Of a stretch of DNA of 61,232 nucleotides, positions 26,106 through 35,016 are shown piece by piece; within the stretch, counting starts at the first letter, position 1; every line of letters starts with the position of its first letter. Under the pieces are notes generated by a model. It did no database searches and was not told the DNA's origin. It was given only the letters and a program-made list of their open reading frames with translations. Source of the stretch: Rhodoferax sp. (lineage in GTDB: Bacteria > Pseudomonadota > Gammaproteobacteria > Burkholderiales > Burkholderiaceae_C); NCBI RefSeq assembly GCF_018063565.1, contig NZ_JAGPBB010000012.1, positions 1 to 61,232 on the forward strand, read 5' to 3'. The position numbers and the translations under genes are program-made.

Positions 26106-27896
26106 TCAGCCGATCGCCAGCGCTTCCGCCAGCCGGATGCCATCGACAGCCGCCGACAGGATGCCACCCGCGTAGCCCGCGCCTTCACCGCCCGGGTAAA
26201 GCCCAGCGGTGTTGAAGCTTTGAAAGTTCTCGCCGCGCGGCATGCGCAGGGGTGACGAAGTACGGGTTTCCACACCGGTCAATACCGCGTCGGGCAAATC
26301 GAACCCCTTGATCTTTTTGCCGAAAGCCGGCAGCGCCTCGCGCAGTGCGGCGATCGCGTAGTCCGGCAGGCTTGTGTGCAGGTCGCCAAGTTTGACCCCC
26401 GGCTGGTAAGACGGCTGCACCGTACCCCATCCGCTTGAGGCTTCACCGCGGATGAACTCGCCCACCAACTGCCCTGGGGCTTCATAGTTGCCGCCACCGA
26501 GCACAAACGCCCGGGCTTCGAGCTCGCGCTGCAGGCTGATGCCCGACAGCGGATGCACTGCGGCGGGCATGCTTGCTCTTGATCGCATCACTTCCTGCGC
26601 ATAGTCAGCGCCCGCTACCGGTCCGAAAGCTTCAATAAACGCAGGTGCATCCTGCGGATAGTCCCGCGGCTCGATGCCGACCACCAAGCCGGCATTGGCA
26701 TTGCGCTCGTTGCGTGAATACTGGCTCATGCCGTTGGTCACGACCCGGCCCGGTTCGCTGGTGGCAGCCACCACGGTGCCACCCGGGCACATGCAAAAGC
26801 TGTACACCGCGCGTCCATTGCTGGCATGGTGCACGAGTTTGTAGGCAGCAGCACCCAGCAAAGGGTGGCCAGCGTGGCGGCCCCACAGCGCGCGATCGAT
26901 CAGGCTTTGCGGATGCTCCACCCGAAAACCCACCGAGAACGGCTTGGCCAGCAGCGACACGCCGCGCTCGTGCAGCATGGCAAAGGTGTCGCGCGCGCTG
27001 TGTCCCAGTGCCAGAATGACCTGGTCGGCGCGCAGGGTCTCGGTTTGCCCGGTGGCCTGGTTCAGCACCCTCAACCCACGCACCTGCCGCGTGCCCGAGG
27101 TGGTTTCGATGTGCAGGTCGACCACGCGCTGCCCAAAGCGCACCTCGCCACCCAGCGCGATGATCTGTGCGCGCAGGTTCTCCACGACCCGCACCAGTTT
27201 GAAGGTGCCAATGTGCGGGTGCGCCTCGACCAGAATCTCGGGTGGCGCACCGGCATTGACAAATTCTTCCATCACTTTGCGCCCCAGATGACGCGGGTCC
27301 TTGATCTGGCTCCACAGCTTGCCGTCAGAGAATGTGCCTGCGCCGCCTTCGCCAAACTGCACGTTGCTCTCGGGGTTGAGCACATGTTTGCGCCACAGGC
27401 CCCAGGTGTCTTTGGTGCGCTCACGTACCGGTTTGCCGCGCTCGAGCACGATGGGTTTGAAGCCCATCTGCGCCAACACCAGTGCCGCAAAAATGCCGCA
27501 AGGGCCAAAACCCACCACGACTGGACGCAAAGCCAGGTTGGCCGGGGCATGGGCCACCAGCCGGTAAGCCATGTCGGGCGTGGCAAGTATGTGGGGGTGA
27601 TCGGGAAAGCGCGCCAGCACCGCCGCCTCCTGCGTGGCATCGGCCAGCGCAATGTCGACGATGTAGACGGCGAGTAGCTCGGCTTTGCGCGCATCAAAAC
27701 TGCGTTTGAAGACGTTCAGTTGCCTGATGTCCTCTGCTGCAACGCCCAGGGTGCTGGCGCAGCGCTGGGTCAGCGCGGCGAGCGGGTGTGGGTCTGGCAA
27801 CCGATCGGCGTCGGTCTCGCTGGGCGCATCCGCAGCGCGGCGGGTGGCCACTGGCAGCGCAGACAGGGGCAGTTTGAGTTCAGTCAGGCGGATCAT
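26106..27896 (-). CDS. NAD(P)/FAD-dependent dehydrogenase (COG2509-like)
   Basis: A 596-residue flavoprotein. After an N-terminal region of about 120 residues with the pattern LNVFKRSFDARK, the FAD-binding Rossmann motif VVVGFGPCGIFAALVLAQMG lies at 126-145. Further family blocks are NVQFGEGGAGTFSDGKL, LALGHSARDTF, SFCMCPGGTVVAATSE, and the closing GLYPGGEGAGYAGGI that completes the FAD site. Proteins of this type are widespread single genes of unknown substrate. The ATG at 27896 is chosen; the open frame extends to 27959. It faces the MocR-type gene tail-to-tail (22 bp) and diverges from the alkD-like gene. Confidence 0.85.
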   Translation of the reverse strand: MIRLTELKLPLSALPVATRRAADAPSETDADRLPDPHPLAALTQRCASTLGVAAEDIRQLNVFKRSFDARKAELLAVYIVDIALADATQEAAVLARFPDHPHILATPDMAYRLVAHAPANLALRPVVVGFGPCGIFAALVLAQMGFKPIVLERGKPVRERTKDTWGLWRKHVLNPESNVQFGEGGAGTFSDGKLWSQIKDPRHLGRKVMEEFVNAGAPPEILVEAHPHIGTFKLVRVVENLRAQIIALGGEVRFGQRVVDLHIETTSGTRQVRGLRVLNQATGQTETLRADQVILALGHSARDTFAMLHERGVSLLAKPFSVGFRVEHPQSLIDRALWGRHAGHPLLGAAAYKLVHHASNGRAVYSFCMCPGGTVVAATSEPGRVVTNGMSQYSRNERNANAGLVVGIEPRDYPQDAPAFIEAFGPVAGADYAQEVMRSRASMPAAVHPLSGISLQRELEARAFVLGGGNYEAPGQLVGEFIRGEASSGWGTVQPSYQPGVKLGDLHTSLPDYAIAALREALPAFGKKIKGFDLPDAVLTGVETRTSSPLRMPRGENFQSFNTAGLYPGGEGAGYAGGILSAAVDGIRLAEALAIG

Positions 27897-27976
27897 GGTG
27901 GGCTCGTGGCGATCAAGCAGGGTGCAATGATAATTCGCGGCTCTTACCGCCTGTTTCACGCCTATCCCTTCTTGCG

Positions 27977-28738
27977 ATGAATGACATGAATTCTGTCAAC
28001 CAAGGTCAGATCGTTTTTCCGGATGCCCAGACTCCGGACCACTCGCAGGCCCAGGCCGCGCTGCAGGCGCTGGCCAATGCAGACAAGGCGGCCTTTTTGG
28101 CGGGTTATTTCAAGACCGGCCCGGGCCAATATGGCGAGGGCGACTGTTTTCTGGGTGTGGTCGTGCCTGACGTACGCCAAATGGCCAAGCGCTTCAGGCG
28201 CTTAAGCCTGCCAGAGTGCCAGCGGCTGCTGGATTCTCCGCACAATGAAGCCCGTTTGCTGGCGCTGCTGATCCTGGTGGACCACTTTGAGCGCGGTGAT
28301 TCGCTGATCCGGTCACGTATCTATGACCTCTACCTGACGTGCCGGCATCGGGTCAACAATTGGAACCTGGTGGACAGTTCGGCTCCAGCCATCGTTGGTG
28401 GCCATTTGCGCTCGCGTGACCGTGCTGTGCTGGATGACCTGGCGCGCTCGGGCGTGTTGTGGGATCGGCGCATCGCGGTGCTGGCGACCTTGGCGTTTGT
28501 GCGTGCGGGGGATTTTGCTGATACCTTGCGTCTGTGCACCTTGTTGCTCAATGAACCGCACGACCTGATTCACAAGGCCTGCGGCTGGATGCTGCGCGAA
28601 GTAGGCCATCGCGATGCGGCGGTTCTGACGGATTTTGTGCGCAGCTATCAGACGCAGATGCCGCGCACCATGCTGCGCTACGCGATTGAACGCATGCCAC
28701 CTGAACGGCGACGGCTGGCCCTCGCTGGAGAATTGTGA
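27977..28738 (+). CDS. AlkD-like DNA alkylation repair protein
   Basis: A 253-residue all-helical (HEAT-like repeat) protein of the AlkD family, DNA glycosylases that remove bulky or cationic alkylated bases without flipping them out. Family motifs are the early FFKTG-like stretch YFKTGPGQYGEGDCFLGV(V)VP, the DNA-contacting NNWNLVDSSAP (about 117-127) with its W and D, and DLIHKACGWMLREVG near residue 200. The start ATG at 27977 lies 80 bp from the divergent FAD dehydrogenase start. No other adaptive-response gene is near. Confidence 0.88.
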   Translation: MNDMNSVNQGQIVFPDAQTPDHSQAQAALQALANADKAAFLAGYFKTGPGQYGEGDCFLGVVVPDVRQMAKRFRRLSLPECQRLLDSPHNEARLLALLILVDHFERGDSLIRSRIYDLYLTCRHRVNNWNLVDSSAPAIVGGHLRSRDRAVLDDLARSGVLWDRRIAVLATLAFVRAGDFADTLRLCTLLLNEPHDLIHKACGWMLREVGHRDAAVLTDFVRSYQTQMPRTMLRYAIERMPPERRRLALAGEL

Positions 28739-28946
28739 GCAAGCCAGCCCCGCAAAAGCGGTAGCTGTTTTACAGGCAAAGGTGCGGTTGGGTCTGTTTT
28801 TAGAGTGCCTGATGCTATCAATTACGTAGTATTCTGGCGTTCGATGCTGTCGGCATGACAGACGGGATTGTTTTTGAAAGAGATCGACATGCAGACCGCG
28901 TTCATGGCTATGATGCAACTCAGCTTCGGCCTAGCGGACGTGCATC

Positions 28947-30536
28947 ATGCAACTCAACGACCTCAAAATTTCCACCCGACTGGTTTTTGGTTTTGGCATC
29001 CTCGGTTTGCTGCTGGCCTTTATGGCGGCAGTGTCGGTTGTCAAGTTCAAGAGCATGAACGCCATGTTTGATGAGGTCATCAATGATCAGGTCCCCAAAA
29101 TCGCGGTCATCAATGACATCAAGGCTGATGTGACCCTGATCGCCGATGCGTTGCGCAACATGCTCATCATGAGCAACAGTGCCGACATTCGTGCAGAGGG
29201 CGAGCGCATCGAGGTGGCGCGCAAGCGCATTGGCGAGCGTTTCGCCAGACTCGATGCCCAACTGGTTTCCAACGATGCCCGTGGGGCGCTGGCTGCGGTG
29301 GTGCAGGCGCGCGCCGTTTACGAACCGTTGCAGGCCGAGGCGATGGAGCTGGCCATCGGTGGCCAGACCTTTGAGGCCAAGGCGCTGCTGCTCGACAAGG
29401 TGCGCCCGGCGCAAAAGATCTATTTTGATGCGCTGGATCGCCTGCTCAAGCAGCAGGATGCCCTGATGCAGCAATCGGCCAGTGCCACCCAGGCGGCCAC
29501 CGCCAATATGGTGGTCGTGATCGGGGCAACGGTTGTGGCCGCACTGGCAGCGGGTGTTGTGATGGCGCTGTGGATCATTCGTTCGATCACGGGACCGATC
29601 AACCTGGCTGTGGCGGTTTCGCGGGCGGTGGCGGGTGGCGACCTGAGCCTGCAGTTTGACACCCGTGGAAAAAATGAGATTGCCCAACTCCTGCAAGCCC
29701 TCAAAGAGATGCAACTGGCCCTGGTCAGCGTGGTGGCCGACGTGCGGGAAGGGGCAGAGGCGGTGGCGCGGGCCAGCGCCGGTATTGCGCAAAGCGACCT
29801 TGACCTGTCTTCACGCACCGAAAGCCAGGCGCATTCGCTGCAAGACACCACGTCGTCGATGGAACAACTTGGCGAGCAGGTCAACCTGAATGCGGCCAAC
29901 GCCAGCAAGGCCAACGCGCTGGCGGTCAGTGCCTCCGAGGTGGCAGCGCGTGGCGGTGCTGCAGTGAGCGAGGTGATTGTCACCATGAAAGGCATCAACG
30001 AGTCATCGCACAAGATATCGGACATCATCGCCGTGATTGACGGCATTGCCTTTCAGACCAACATCCTGGCGCTTAACGCGGCGGTTGAAGCTGCGCGTGC
30101 AGGTGAGCAGGGTCGTGGCTTTGCGGTGGTGGCCAGCGAAGTGCGCAGCCTGGCGGGCCGATCGGCCGAGGCCGCGCGTGAAATCAAGGGACTCATCAGC
30201 GCCAGCGTGCAGCGGGTGGAGCAAGGCACCGTGCTGGTTGACAAGGCAGGTGCCACCATGGCCGAGGTGGTGAGCAGCATTCGCCATGTGACAACCATCA
30301 TGGCTGAAATCAGCGCGGCCAGCGAGGCGCAAAGCGAGGGCGTGTCTCAACTGGGTGTGGCCATTCAACTGATGGACCAGATGACACAACAAAACGCGCA
30401 ATTGGTTGATGTCATGTCAGTTGCAGCGGGCAGCTTGCAATCTCAGGCAGACGCATTGGTGAACACGGTTGAAGTGTTCAAACTTGGCCAATCGGTCGGT
30501 CGGGGCCAACTGGCGCTGGCTGCCCCTCAGGTGTAG
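28947..30536 (+). CDS. Methyl-accepting chemotaxis protein (Tar/Tsr-like topology)
   Basis: A 529-residue chemoreceptor. Order: a short cytoplasmic N terminus, TM1 (about 10-30), a four-helix-bundle periplasmic domain, TM2 (about 188-210) with [10 protein letters not shown] starting the HAMP domain, then the signalling domain with the tip [33 protein letters not shown] (written here as two motifs, tip [20 protein letters not shown] and [18 protein letters not shown]). Methylation-helix Glu/Gln/Ala patterns are present; the C terminus has no CheR pentapeptide. The upstream gap (28739-28946) shows no gene. It ends 16 bp from the convergent cysM stop. The ligand is unknown. Confidence 0.92.
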   Translation: MQLNDLKISTRLVFGFGILGLLLAFMAAVSVVKFKSMNAMFDEVINDQVPKIAVINDIKADVTLIADALRNMLIMSNSADIRAEGERIEVARKRIGERFARLDAQLVSNDARGALAAVVQARAVYEPLQAEAMELAIGGQTFEAKALLLDKVRPAQKIYFDALDRLLKQQDALMQQSASATQAATANMVVVIGATVVAALAAGVVMALWIIRSITGPINLAVAVSRAVAGGDLSLQFDTRGKNEIAQLLQALKEMQLALVSVVADVREGAEAVARASAGIAQSDLDLSSRTESQAHSLQDTTSSMEQLGEQVNLNAANASKANALAVSASEVAARGGAAVSEVIVTMKGINESSHKISDIIAVIDGIAFQTNILALNAAVEAARAGEQGRGFAVVASEVRSLAGRSAEAAREIKGLISASVQRVEQGTVLVDKAGATMAEVVSSIRHVTTIMAEISAASEAQSEGVSQLGVAIQLMDQMTQQNAQLVDVMSVAAGSLQSQADALVNTVEVFKLGQSVGRGQLALAAPQV

Positions 30537-30552
30537 CAGTGGCAAAAAGCGG

Positions 30553-31470
30553 TCAGCCGGGTAAAAAGCCTTCCACCGAAAAATAGCGCTCGCCGGTGTC
30601 GTAGTTAAAGCCCAATACCGTCGCACCAGTTGCAATGTCAGGCAGTTTCTGGGCAATGGCAGCCAGGGTGGCACCACTGGAAATGCCCACCAGCAGGCCT
30701 TCTTGTGCGGCGCTGCGTCGGGCGTAGTTCATTGCCGCGTCGCCTTCGACGGTGATCACCCCGTCCAGCAGCTCGGTCTTCAGGTTTTTCGGCACAAAGC
30801 CGGCACCGATGCCCTGGATCGGGTGGGGCGCGGCAGTGCCACCGGAAATCACGGGTGAGCCTGCGGGTTCTACGGCAAACACCTGCAGTCGCGGCCATTT
30901 CGCCTTGAGGGTGAGTGCCACGCCGCTCAAATGGCCGCCGGTGCCGACCCCGGTGATCAGCACGTCGATACCGTCCGGGAAATCCAGCAAAATTTCACGG
31001 GCCGTGGTCAGAGCATGCACTTCCACGTTGGCTGGATTGTCGAATTGTTGTGGCACCCACGAACCGGGCACTGACAGCGAAAGCGCATACGCACGGGTGA
31101 TGGCGCCTTTCATGCCTTTTTCGCGCGGGGTCAGGTCCACCTTGGCACCGTACGCCAGCATCAGCTTGCGCCGCTCGGCACTCATGTTGTCGGGCATCAC
31201 CAGGATCAGCTTGTAACCCTTGACCGCCGCCACCAGGGCCAAGCCCACGCCGGTGTTGCCTGAGGTCGGTTCGATGATGGTTCCCCCGGGCCGCAGCACA
31301 CCCGATCTCTCGGCGGCCTCCACCATGGCAAGCGCGGTGCGGTCCTTGATCGATCCGCCCGGGTTGCTGCGTTCGGATTTCACATAGACCAGATGGGTAT
31401 TGCCAAACAGGCGGTTGATGCGGATATGCGGCGTGTTGCCAATGGTTTGCAGGACGTTGTCAGCGCGCAT
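30553..31470 (-). CDS. cysM: Cysteine synthase B (O-acetylserine sulfhydrylase CysM)
   Basis: A 305-residue fold-type II PLP enzyme that makes cysteine from O-acetylserine and sulfide or thiosulfate. The PLP lysine is K42 in [11 protein letters not shown], the substrate loop is [13 protein letters not shown], and the phosphate cup is [11 protein letters not shown]. Length and the missing C-terminal extension fit CysM rather than cystathionine beta-synthase. The ATG at 31470 fits the family N terminus; the frame stays open upstream to 31587, which would overlap the rnpB gene. It diverges from rnpB by 70 bp. Confidence 0.9.
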   Translation of the reverse strand: MRADNVLQTIGNTPHIRINRLFGNTHLVYVKSERSNPGGSIKDRTALAMVEAAERSGVLRPGGTIIEPTSGNTGVGLALVAAVKGYKLILVMPDNMSAERRKLMLAYGAKVDLTPREKGMKGAITRAYALSLSVPGSWVPQQFDNPANVEVHALTTAREILLDFPDGIDVLITGVGTGGHLSGVALTLKAKWPRLQVFAVEPAGSPVISGGTAAPHPIQGIGAGFVPKNLKTELLDGVITVEGDAAMNYARRSAAQEGLLVGISSGATLAAIAQKLPDIATGATVLGFNYDTGERYFSVEGFLPG

Positions 31471-31540
31471 AAGACTTCTCGAGTTGGGGTGGTGTATTTT
31501 GAACCAAAGTGCCCACCCACTTGACACGATAATGCACTCT

Positions 31541-31900
31541 GTGAAGCCCGCCAGACTGTCGCTGGTGCAATGGTGGAAACACCGCACTGGAGGAACGTCC
31601 GGACTGCATAGGGCAGCGTAGCAGTTAACGGCTGTCCACTGAAAGGCAGGTTCCGCAAGGGGCCGGTTATAAGGTGAGGATCAGAGCAACAGAGACGAGT
31701 CGTCCGGCCGGGCAACCGGGCGGACGGGTGAAACGGGCAATCTCTACGCGCAGCAATACCAAGTAGGCCAGCGTTGATGGGGCCCCCAGAGCTGGCGGGT
31801 AGGTAGCACCGAGCTGCTGGGTGACCAGCAGCCCAGATTAATGACAGTCACGCCCAGGGAAACCCGGGCGCACAGAATCCGGCTTATCGGTGGGCTTCAC
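31541..31900 (+). ncRNA. rnpB: RNase P RNA (class A)
   Basis: The RNA subunit of ribonuclease P, which trims tRNA 5' ends. The closing P1 helix is formed by GTGAAGCCCGCC at 31541-31552 and GGTGGGCTTCAC at 31889-31900. The universally conserved core block GAGGAACGTCCGGAC is at 31590-31604 and the partner ACAGAATCCGGCTTAT at 31872-31887. About 360 nt is a normal bacterial A-type size. A short T-run (CACACTTTTT) follows. The -10-like GATAAT at 31528-31533 is seven bases before the 5' end, without a convincing -35 at the usual distance. Confidence 0.96.
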
Positions 31901-31908
31901 ACTTTTTA

Positions 31909-32433
31909 TCAGCTGCGCGCCAGCAGCGACTGACCCAGCGCAAACACCGAGTTAGGCGCGGTCGTACGCACCGTTTGCAAGGCCGGTTTTTTGAACACAC
32001 CGCGATTGGGGGCAGGTTTTTGCTCGATCTTCACGCCCTTCGCCAACTGTTCCAGCACCAACGAGCGCAACGTGACCGACTGCATGAAGTCCAGCACCTT
32101 GGCATTCATCGCATCCCACAGGTCTTGCGCCATATCCTGCGCGGGCAGCAGCTCATCAGCCTTGGATTTTTGTGGCGCATCCTCCACCGCAGCGATGATG
32201 TCGGCCACCGTGATGGCGTCGGTGCGTTGCCCCAGGGTATAGCCGCCCCCAGGACCACGGGTGCTGGTGACCAGCCCTTCTGAACGCAGGCGGCTGAACA
32301 TCTGCTCCAGATAGGAGAGTGAAATTTGTTGCCGTGCGGCAATGTCCGACAGTGGTACGGGACCCAGCTTTTCGCGCAGTGCGACGTCGATCATGGCGGT
32401 AACGGCGAATCGGCCTTTGGTACTTAAACGCAT
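31909..32433 (-). CDS. Rrf2/IscR-like regulator lacking all Fe-S ligands
   Basis: A 174-residue winged-helix regulator of the Rrf2 family. The DNA-reading part (1-68) is almost IscR: MRLSTKGRFAVTAM, SLSYLEQMFSRLR with the key E43, and RGPGGGYTLG. The region that in IscR holds the 2Fe-2S ligands (three Cys and one His before ALW) reads QKSKADELLPAQDMAQDLW here, and the whole protein contains no cysteine. Beyond it comes an unrelated basic tail of about 40 residues. It therefore cannot bind a cluster the IscR way and may behave like permanent apo-IscR. The ATG at 32433 fits the family start; the frame is open to 32478. No isc genes are adjacent; it diverges from nhaR. Confidence 0.85.
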   Translation of the reverse strand: MRLSTKGRFAVTAMIDVALREKLGPVPLSDIAARQQISLSYLEQMFSRLRSEGLVTSTRGPGGGYTLGQRTDAITVADIIAAVEDAPQKSKADELLPAQDMAQDLWDAMNAKVLDFMQSVTLRSLVLEQLAKGVKIEQKPAPNRGVFKKPALQTVRTTAPNSVFALGQSLLARS

Positions 32434-32501
32434 TTTTGTAACTCCTGTCAATGTCTTCAGTTCAGACACGCCTTGCACTTTAATGGTTCAATCACTTCGT
32501 G

Positions 32502-32546
32502 TAAATTCGAATTATGAACAAATAAGCTTCGATAAATTCGAATAAT
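32502..32546. promoter_or_regulatory. Tandem ATTCGAAT palindromes in the iscR-like/nhaR intergenic region
   Basis: TAAATTCGAATTAT at 32502-32515 and TAAATTCGAATAAT at 32533-32546 share 13 of 14 bases and start 31 bases apart, about three helical turns, so both present the same face of the DNA. Each contains the perfect palindrome ATTCGAAT. They lie between the divergent starts at 32433 and 32572, the usual place for LysR-type autoregulation; either neighbour could be the ligand. Confidence 0.55.
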
Positions 32547-32571
32547 CAGTCCATCAGATAGGGGCACAACG

Positions 32572-33468
32572 ATGAACTTCAAGCATCTTTACTATTTCTG
32601 GGTGACGGCGCGCTCGGGCGGCATCATGCGTGCCGGTGAGCAGTTGCACACTACACCGCAAACCCTGTCCGGACAGATCAAGTTGCTGGAGGACTGGCTG
32701 GGGCGCAAGCTGTTTCGCAAAAGTGGTCGCCAGTTGGAGTTGACCGAGCACGGCCGGCTGGCATTGGGTTACGCCGACCAGATCTTCAGTCTGGGGCAGG
32801 ATCTGGAGACCGCCCTGCGCCAGACCCGCAGCACGCAGCGTCGACTCGACTTTCGGGTTGGTGTGGCCGACTCGGTGTCCAAATCGGTGGCTTATCGCCT
32901 GTTGGAGCCAGCCTTCTCCATCGATCAGCCGATCAAGCTGCTGGCCAGCGAAGGCAAGTTTGACGAGTTGCTGGCAGCATTGGCTTTGCACCGGCTGGAC
33001 CTGGTGATTGCGGATGAGCCCATGCCCCGTCGCGTCAGTGTCAAGGCCTTCAACCATGCGCTGGGCCGCAGTGCCCTGAGTTTCTTCTGTGCGCCCGCTT
33101 TGCGATCCTTGATTCAGGGGGAGTTTCCACAGTGCCTGGACGGCGTGCCGATGCTGGTGCCCGGTGCCAGCAGCTCGGTGCGTCGGCAGCTGGAAGACTG
33201 GTTTGCCCGTCATCGGCTGGTGCCGATTGTGGTGGGGGAATTTGACGATGCGGCGCTGATGAAAGCGTTCGGCCGTGAAGGACAAGGGGTGTTCATGACG
33301 CCCAGTGTGCTCGACGATGAAACCTGCAGACAGTTTGGTGTCGAGGTACTGGGGCGCACCACCGATCTGGTCGAAGAGTTCTATGCGGTGTCGGTCGAGC
33401 GGCGTATCACCCACCCGTGTGTGCTGGCCATCACCGACGCCGCGCGCGGGCAACTGTTTGGTGTTTGA
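32572..33468 (+). CDS. nhaR: LysR-family regulator NhaR
   Basis: A 298-residue LysR-type regulator closely resembling E. coli NhaR, which activates the sodium/proton antiporter gene nhaA in response to sodium. Shared blocks are the opening NFKHLYYFWV, the helix-turn-helix with TPQTLSGQIKLLE, VGVADSVSK in the effector domain, and GEFDDAALMKAFG near residue 220. No nhaA gene is present in this window, so its targets lie elsewhere or the role has changed. Two tandem palindromes just upstream are likely operator sites. The VanX-type gene begins 20 bp after the stop and may be cotranscribed. Confidence 0.87.
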   Translation: MNFKHLYYFWVTARSGGIMRAGEQLHTTPQTLSGQIKLLEDWLGRKLFRKSGRQLELTEHGRLALGYADQIFSLGQDLETALRQTRSTQRRLDFRVGVADSVSKSVAYRLLEPAFSIDQPIKLLASEGKFDELLAALALHRLDLVIADEPMPRRVSVKAFNHALGRSALSFFCAPALRSLIQGEFPQCLDGVPMLVPGASSSVRRQLEDWFARHRLVPIVVGEFDDAALMKAFGREGQGVFMTPSVLDDETCRQFGVEVLGRTTDLVEEFYAVSVERRITHPCVLAITDAARGQLFGV

Positions 33469-33488
33469 GGGCGTCGATAATTCACGCC

Positions 33489-34061
33489 ATGCCGCTTCAG
33501 GAAATACAACACCCCGCCGTCGATGTCGACCTGCGTTACGCCACCGTCGATAACTTTACCGGACAACGCATTTATGACCATGCGGCCGCTTTTCTGCACA
33601 AGGATGCACTCGATGCGCTGTACCGCGCGGCTGCGCTGGCGCAGGCGCTGGGCTGGCGTTTGTGTGTGCTGGATGCCTATCGCCCTTCGGCCGCGCAATG
33701 GCGTTTGTGGGCCACCGTGCCGGATCCGCGGTTTGTTGCCGACCCACGCGTGGGCTCCATGCACACGCGCGGTGTGGCTGTCGACCTGACCCTGTGTGAT
33801 GCCCAAGGGCTGGTGCTGGACATGGGGACCGCTTTTGACGAGATGACCGAACAGTCGTTTCACGCCCGTACTGACATCTCACGCCAGGCCCAGAGCAACC
33901 GCTTGCTGCTGCTGGGCATCATGGTCGCGGCCGGCTGGGAACACCATCCCTGTGAATGGTGGCATTACAACCTGCCCGAGCCAACGCGTTATCCGATCCT
34001 GAGTGACCGCGTCGAGGGCACGGCACTGATGGATTTGCCGCCACTCGCACCGGTCGCCTGA
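33489..34061 (+). CDS. ddpX: D-alanyl-D-alanine dipeptidase (VanX/DdpX family)
   Basis: A 190-residue zinc dipeptidase of the M15D family, which splits D-Ala-D-Ala. The zinc-site pattern S-x-H-x-x-G-x-A-x-D is present as SMHTRGVAVD (H92, D99), and the catalytic E156 and third ligand H159 lie in CEWWH. The arginine in DAYRPSAAQW also fits. Without vanH/vanA nearby it is more likely to recycle peptidoglycan dipeptides, as DdpX does in E. coli, than to give vancomycin resistance. No signal peptide is visible, so it acts in the cytoplasm. The ATG at 33489 is the natural start; the frame is open to 33417 inside nhaR. Confidence 0.88.
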   Translation: MPLQEIQHPAVDVDLRYATVDNFTGQRIYDHAAAFLHKDALDALYRAAALAQALGWRLCVLDAYRPSAAQWRLWATVPDPRFVADPRVGSMHTRGVAVDLTLCDAQGLVLDMGTAFDEMTEQSFHARTDISRQAQSNRLLLLGIMVAAGWEHHPCEWWHYNLPEPTRYPILSDRVEGTALMDLPPLAPVA

Positions 34062-34077
34062 ACTTGGCACCGCCGCT

Positions 34078-34893
34078 CTAAAAGCGTTCCTGCGGCAGCA
34101 AATAACGCCACATGCCGGCAGGCAGCCCCGCCAGACCCACGCGGCCCAGGCGTTGCAATTTCATGCTCAGAACCTGGAGCCGGTGTTGAGCACACAGGCT
34201 CGCCAGCATTCCCGGATGACTGCCTTTGACGGCCCAGCGCAAAACCGTACCGGCGGCATGTGTGCTGCTGATGCTGACTTTGAACGGGATACCCAGGGGC
34301 TGGCTGGCGTGGGCAAGTTGCAACAACACGCCAGGCTCGATCGGGCCAGACACTTCGACCAGCCATTCATGTTCGATCAGGGCCGCATCCTCCGTCAGTT
34401 TGCGTTGTATGCGCCAGTCCTGCGTGAACACCCACAGGCCGCTGGCGTTGGCTTCGAGCGATTCGGAGGTTTGCAAACCGGACAGATGACGCTGCAGCAC
34501 CGGCGTCGGCGAGGGGTCCTGAGGCCAGTGGTTCTGTACCCGGATCAAACCACCGGTTGATGCATTCGGCGAGCGAGTTGCAGGGGTCTTGCCCTGGGTG
34601 TGCGTGGGTGCGGATCGGTGCAGCAAAATGGTCACGGCTGTGGCGCCGCCCAGCCGGGCCTGTGGGTCAAGTTGCACCTGCTGTTGGGTGATCCGCCGCA
34701 TCGGTATCTCAACCACCACGCCGTCCACGCGAACCCAGCCACCTTCGATGTATTGCTCAGCTTCGCGGCGCGAACAGCTGGCCAGTCGCATCACACACTT
34801 CGACAATCGTTCCCCCGCGCTTGGGCGTTCAGCAGGATCCGATCGACCCGGTTTTGCAGATGGTTTTGGGGTAGGTCGTGCGGCCATGGTCAT
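34078..34893 (-). CDS. S4-domain pseudouridine-synthase-like protein with altered catalytic motif
   Basis: A 271-residue protein built like RsuA/RluB/RluF pseudouridine synthases: basic N-terminal tail, S4 RNA-binding domain (about 28-75, ERLSKCVMRLASCSRREAEQYI and GGWVRVDG), then the synthase fold. The catalytic motif, normally R-L-D-x-x-(T/S)-x-G-L, reads S-L-E-A-N-A-S-G-L at residues 145-153, so both the Arg and the catalytic Asp are changed. The rest, including LTEDAALIEHEWLVEV and the closing LGRVGLAGLPAG, follows the family. It may be an RNA-binding protein without synthase activity. Start ATG 34893 or 34887; the frame is open to 35073. It diverges from the EF-hand/BON gene. Confidence 0.78.
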   Translation of the reverse strand: MTMAARPTPKPSAKPGRSDPAERPSAGERLSKCVMRLASCSRREAEQYIEGGWVRVDGVVVEIPMRRITQQQVQLDPQARLGGATAVTILLHRSAPTHTQGKTPATRSPNASTGGLIRVQNHWPQDPSPTPVLQRHLSGLQTSESLEANASGLWVFTQDWRIQRKLTEDAALIEHEWLVEVSGPIEPGVLLQLAHASQPLGIPFKVSISSTHAAGTVLRWAVKGSHPGMLASLCAQHRLQVLSMKLQRLGRVGLAGLPAGMWRYLLPQERF

Positions 34894-35016
34894 GGCTGCG
34901 ATGGTAACGGCAGTGTCGCGCCGGTTTATTGGTACAGTACACGGCCCCGATGCTGGCGAGAAGGCAGCTCGGGTTCCCACAATTTTGCACATGGCGTGCC
35001 TACCCTGGAGATTTCG

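Noticed and set aside
28763-28830. Possible repeat relic between alkD and the second chemoreceptor
   Set aside because: TAGCTGTTTTACAGGCAAA and GATGCTATCAATTA recall a related repeat type, but the seven-copy consensus is not met.
33489-34061. Vancomycin-resistance vanX gene
   Set aside because: The enzyme family is VanX-like, but without vanH, vanA or vanRS and in a Gram-negative chromosome a peptidoglycan-recycling DdpX role is far more likely.
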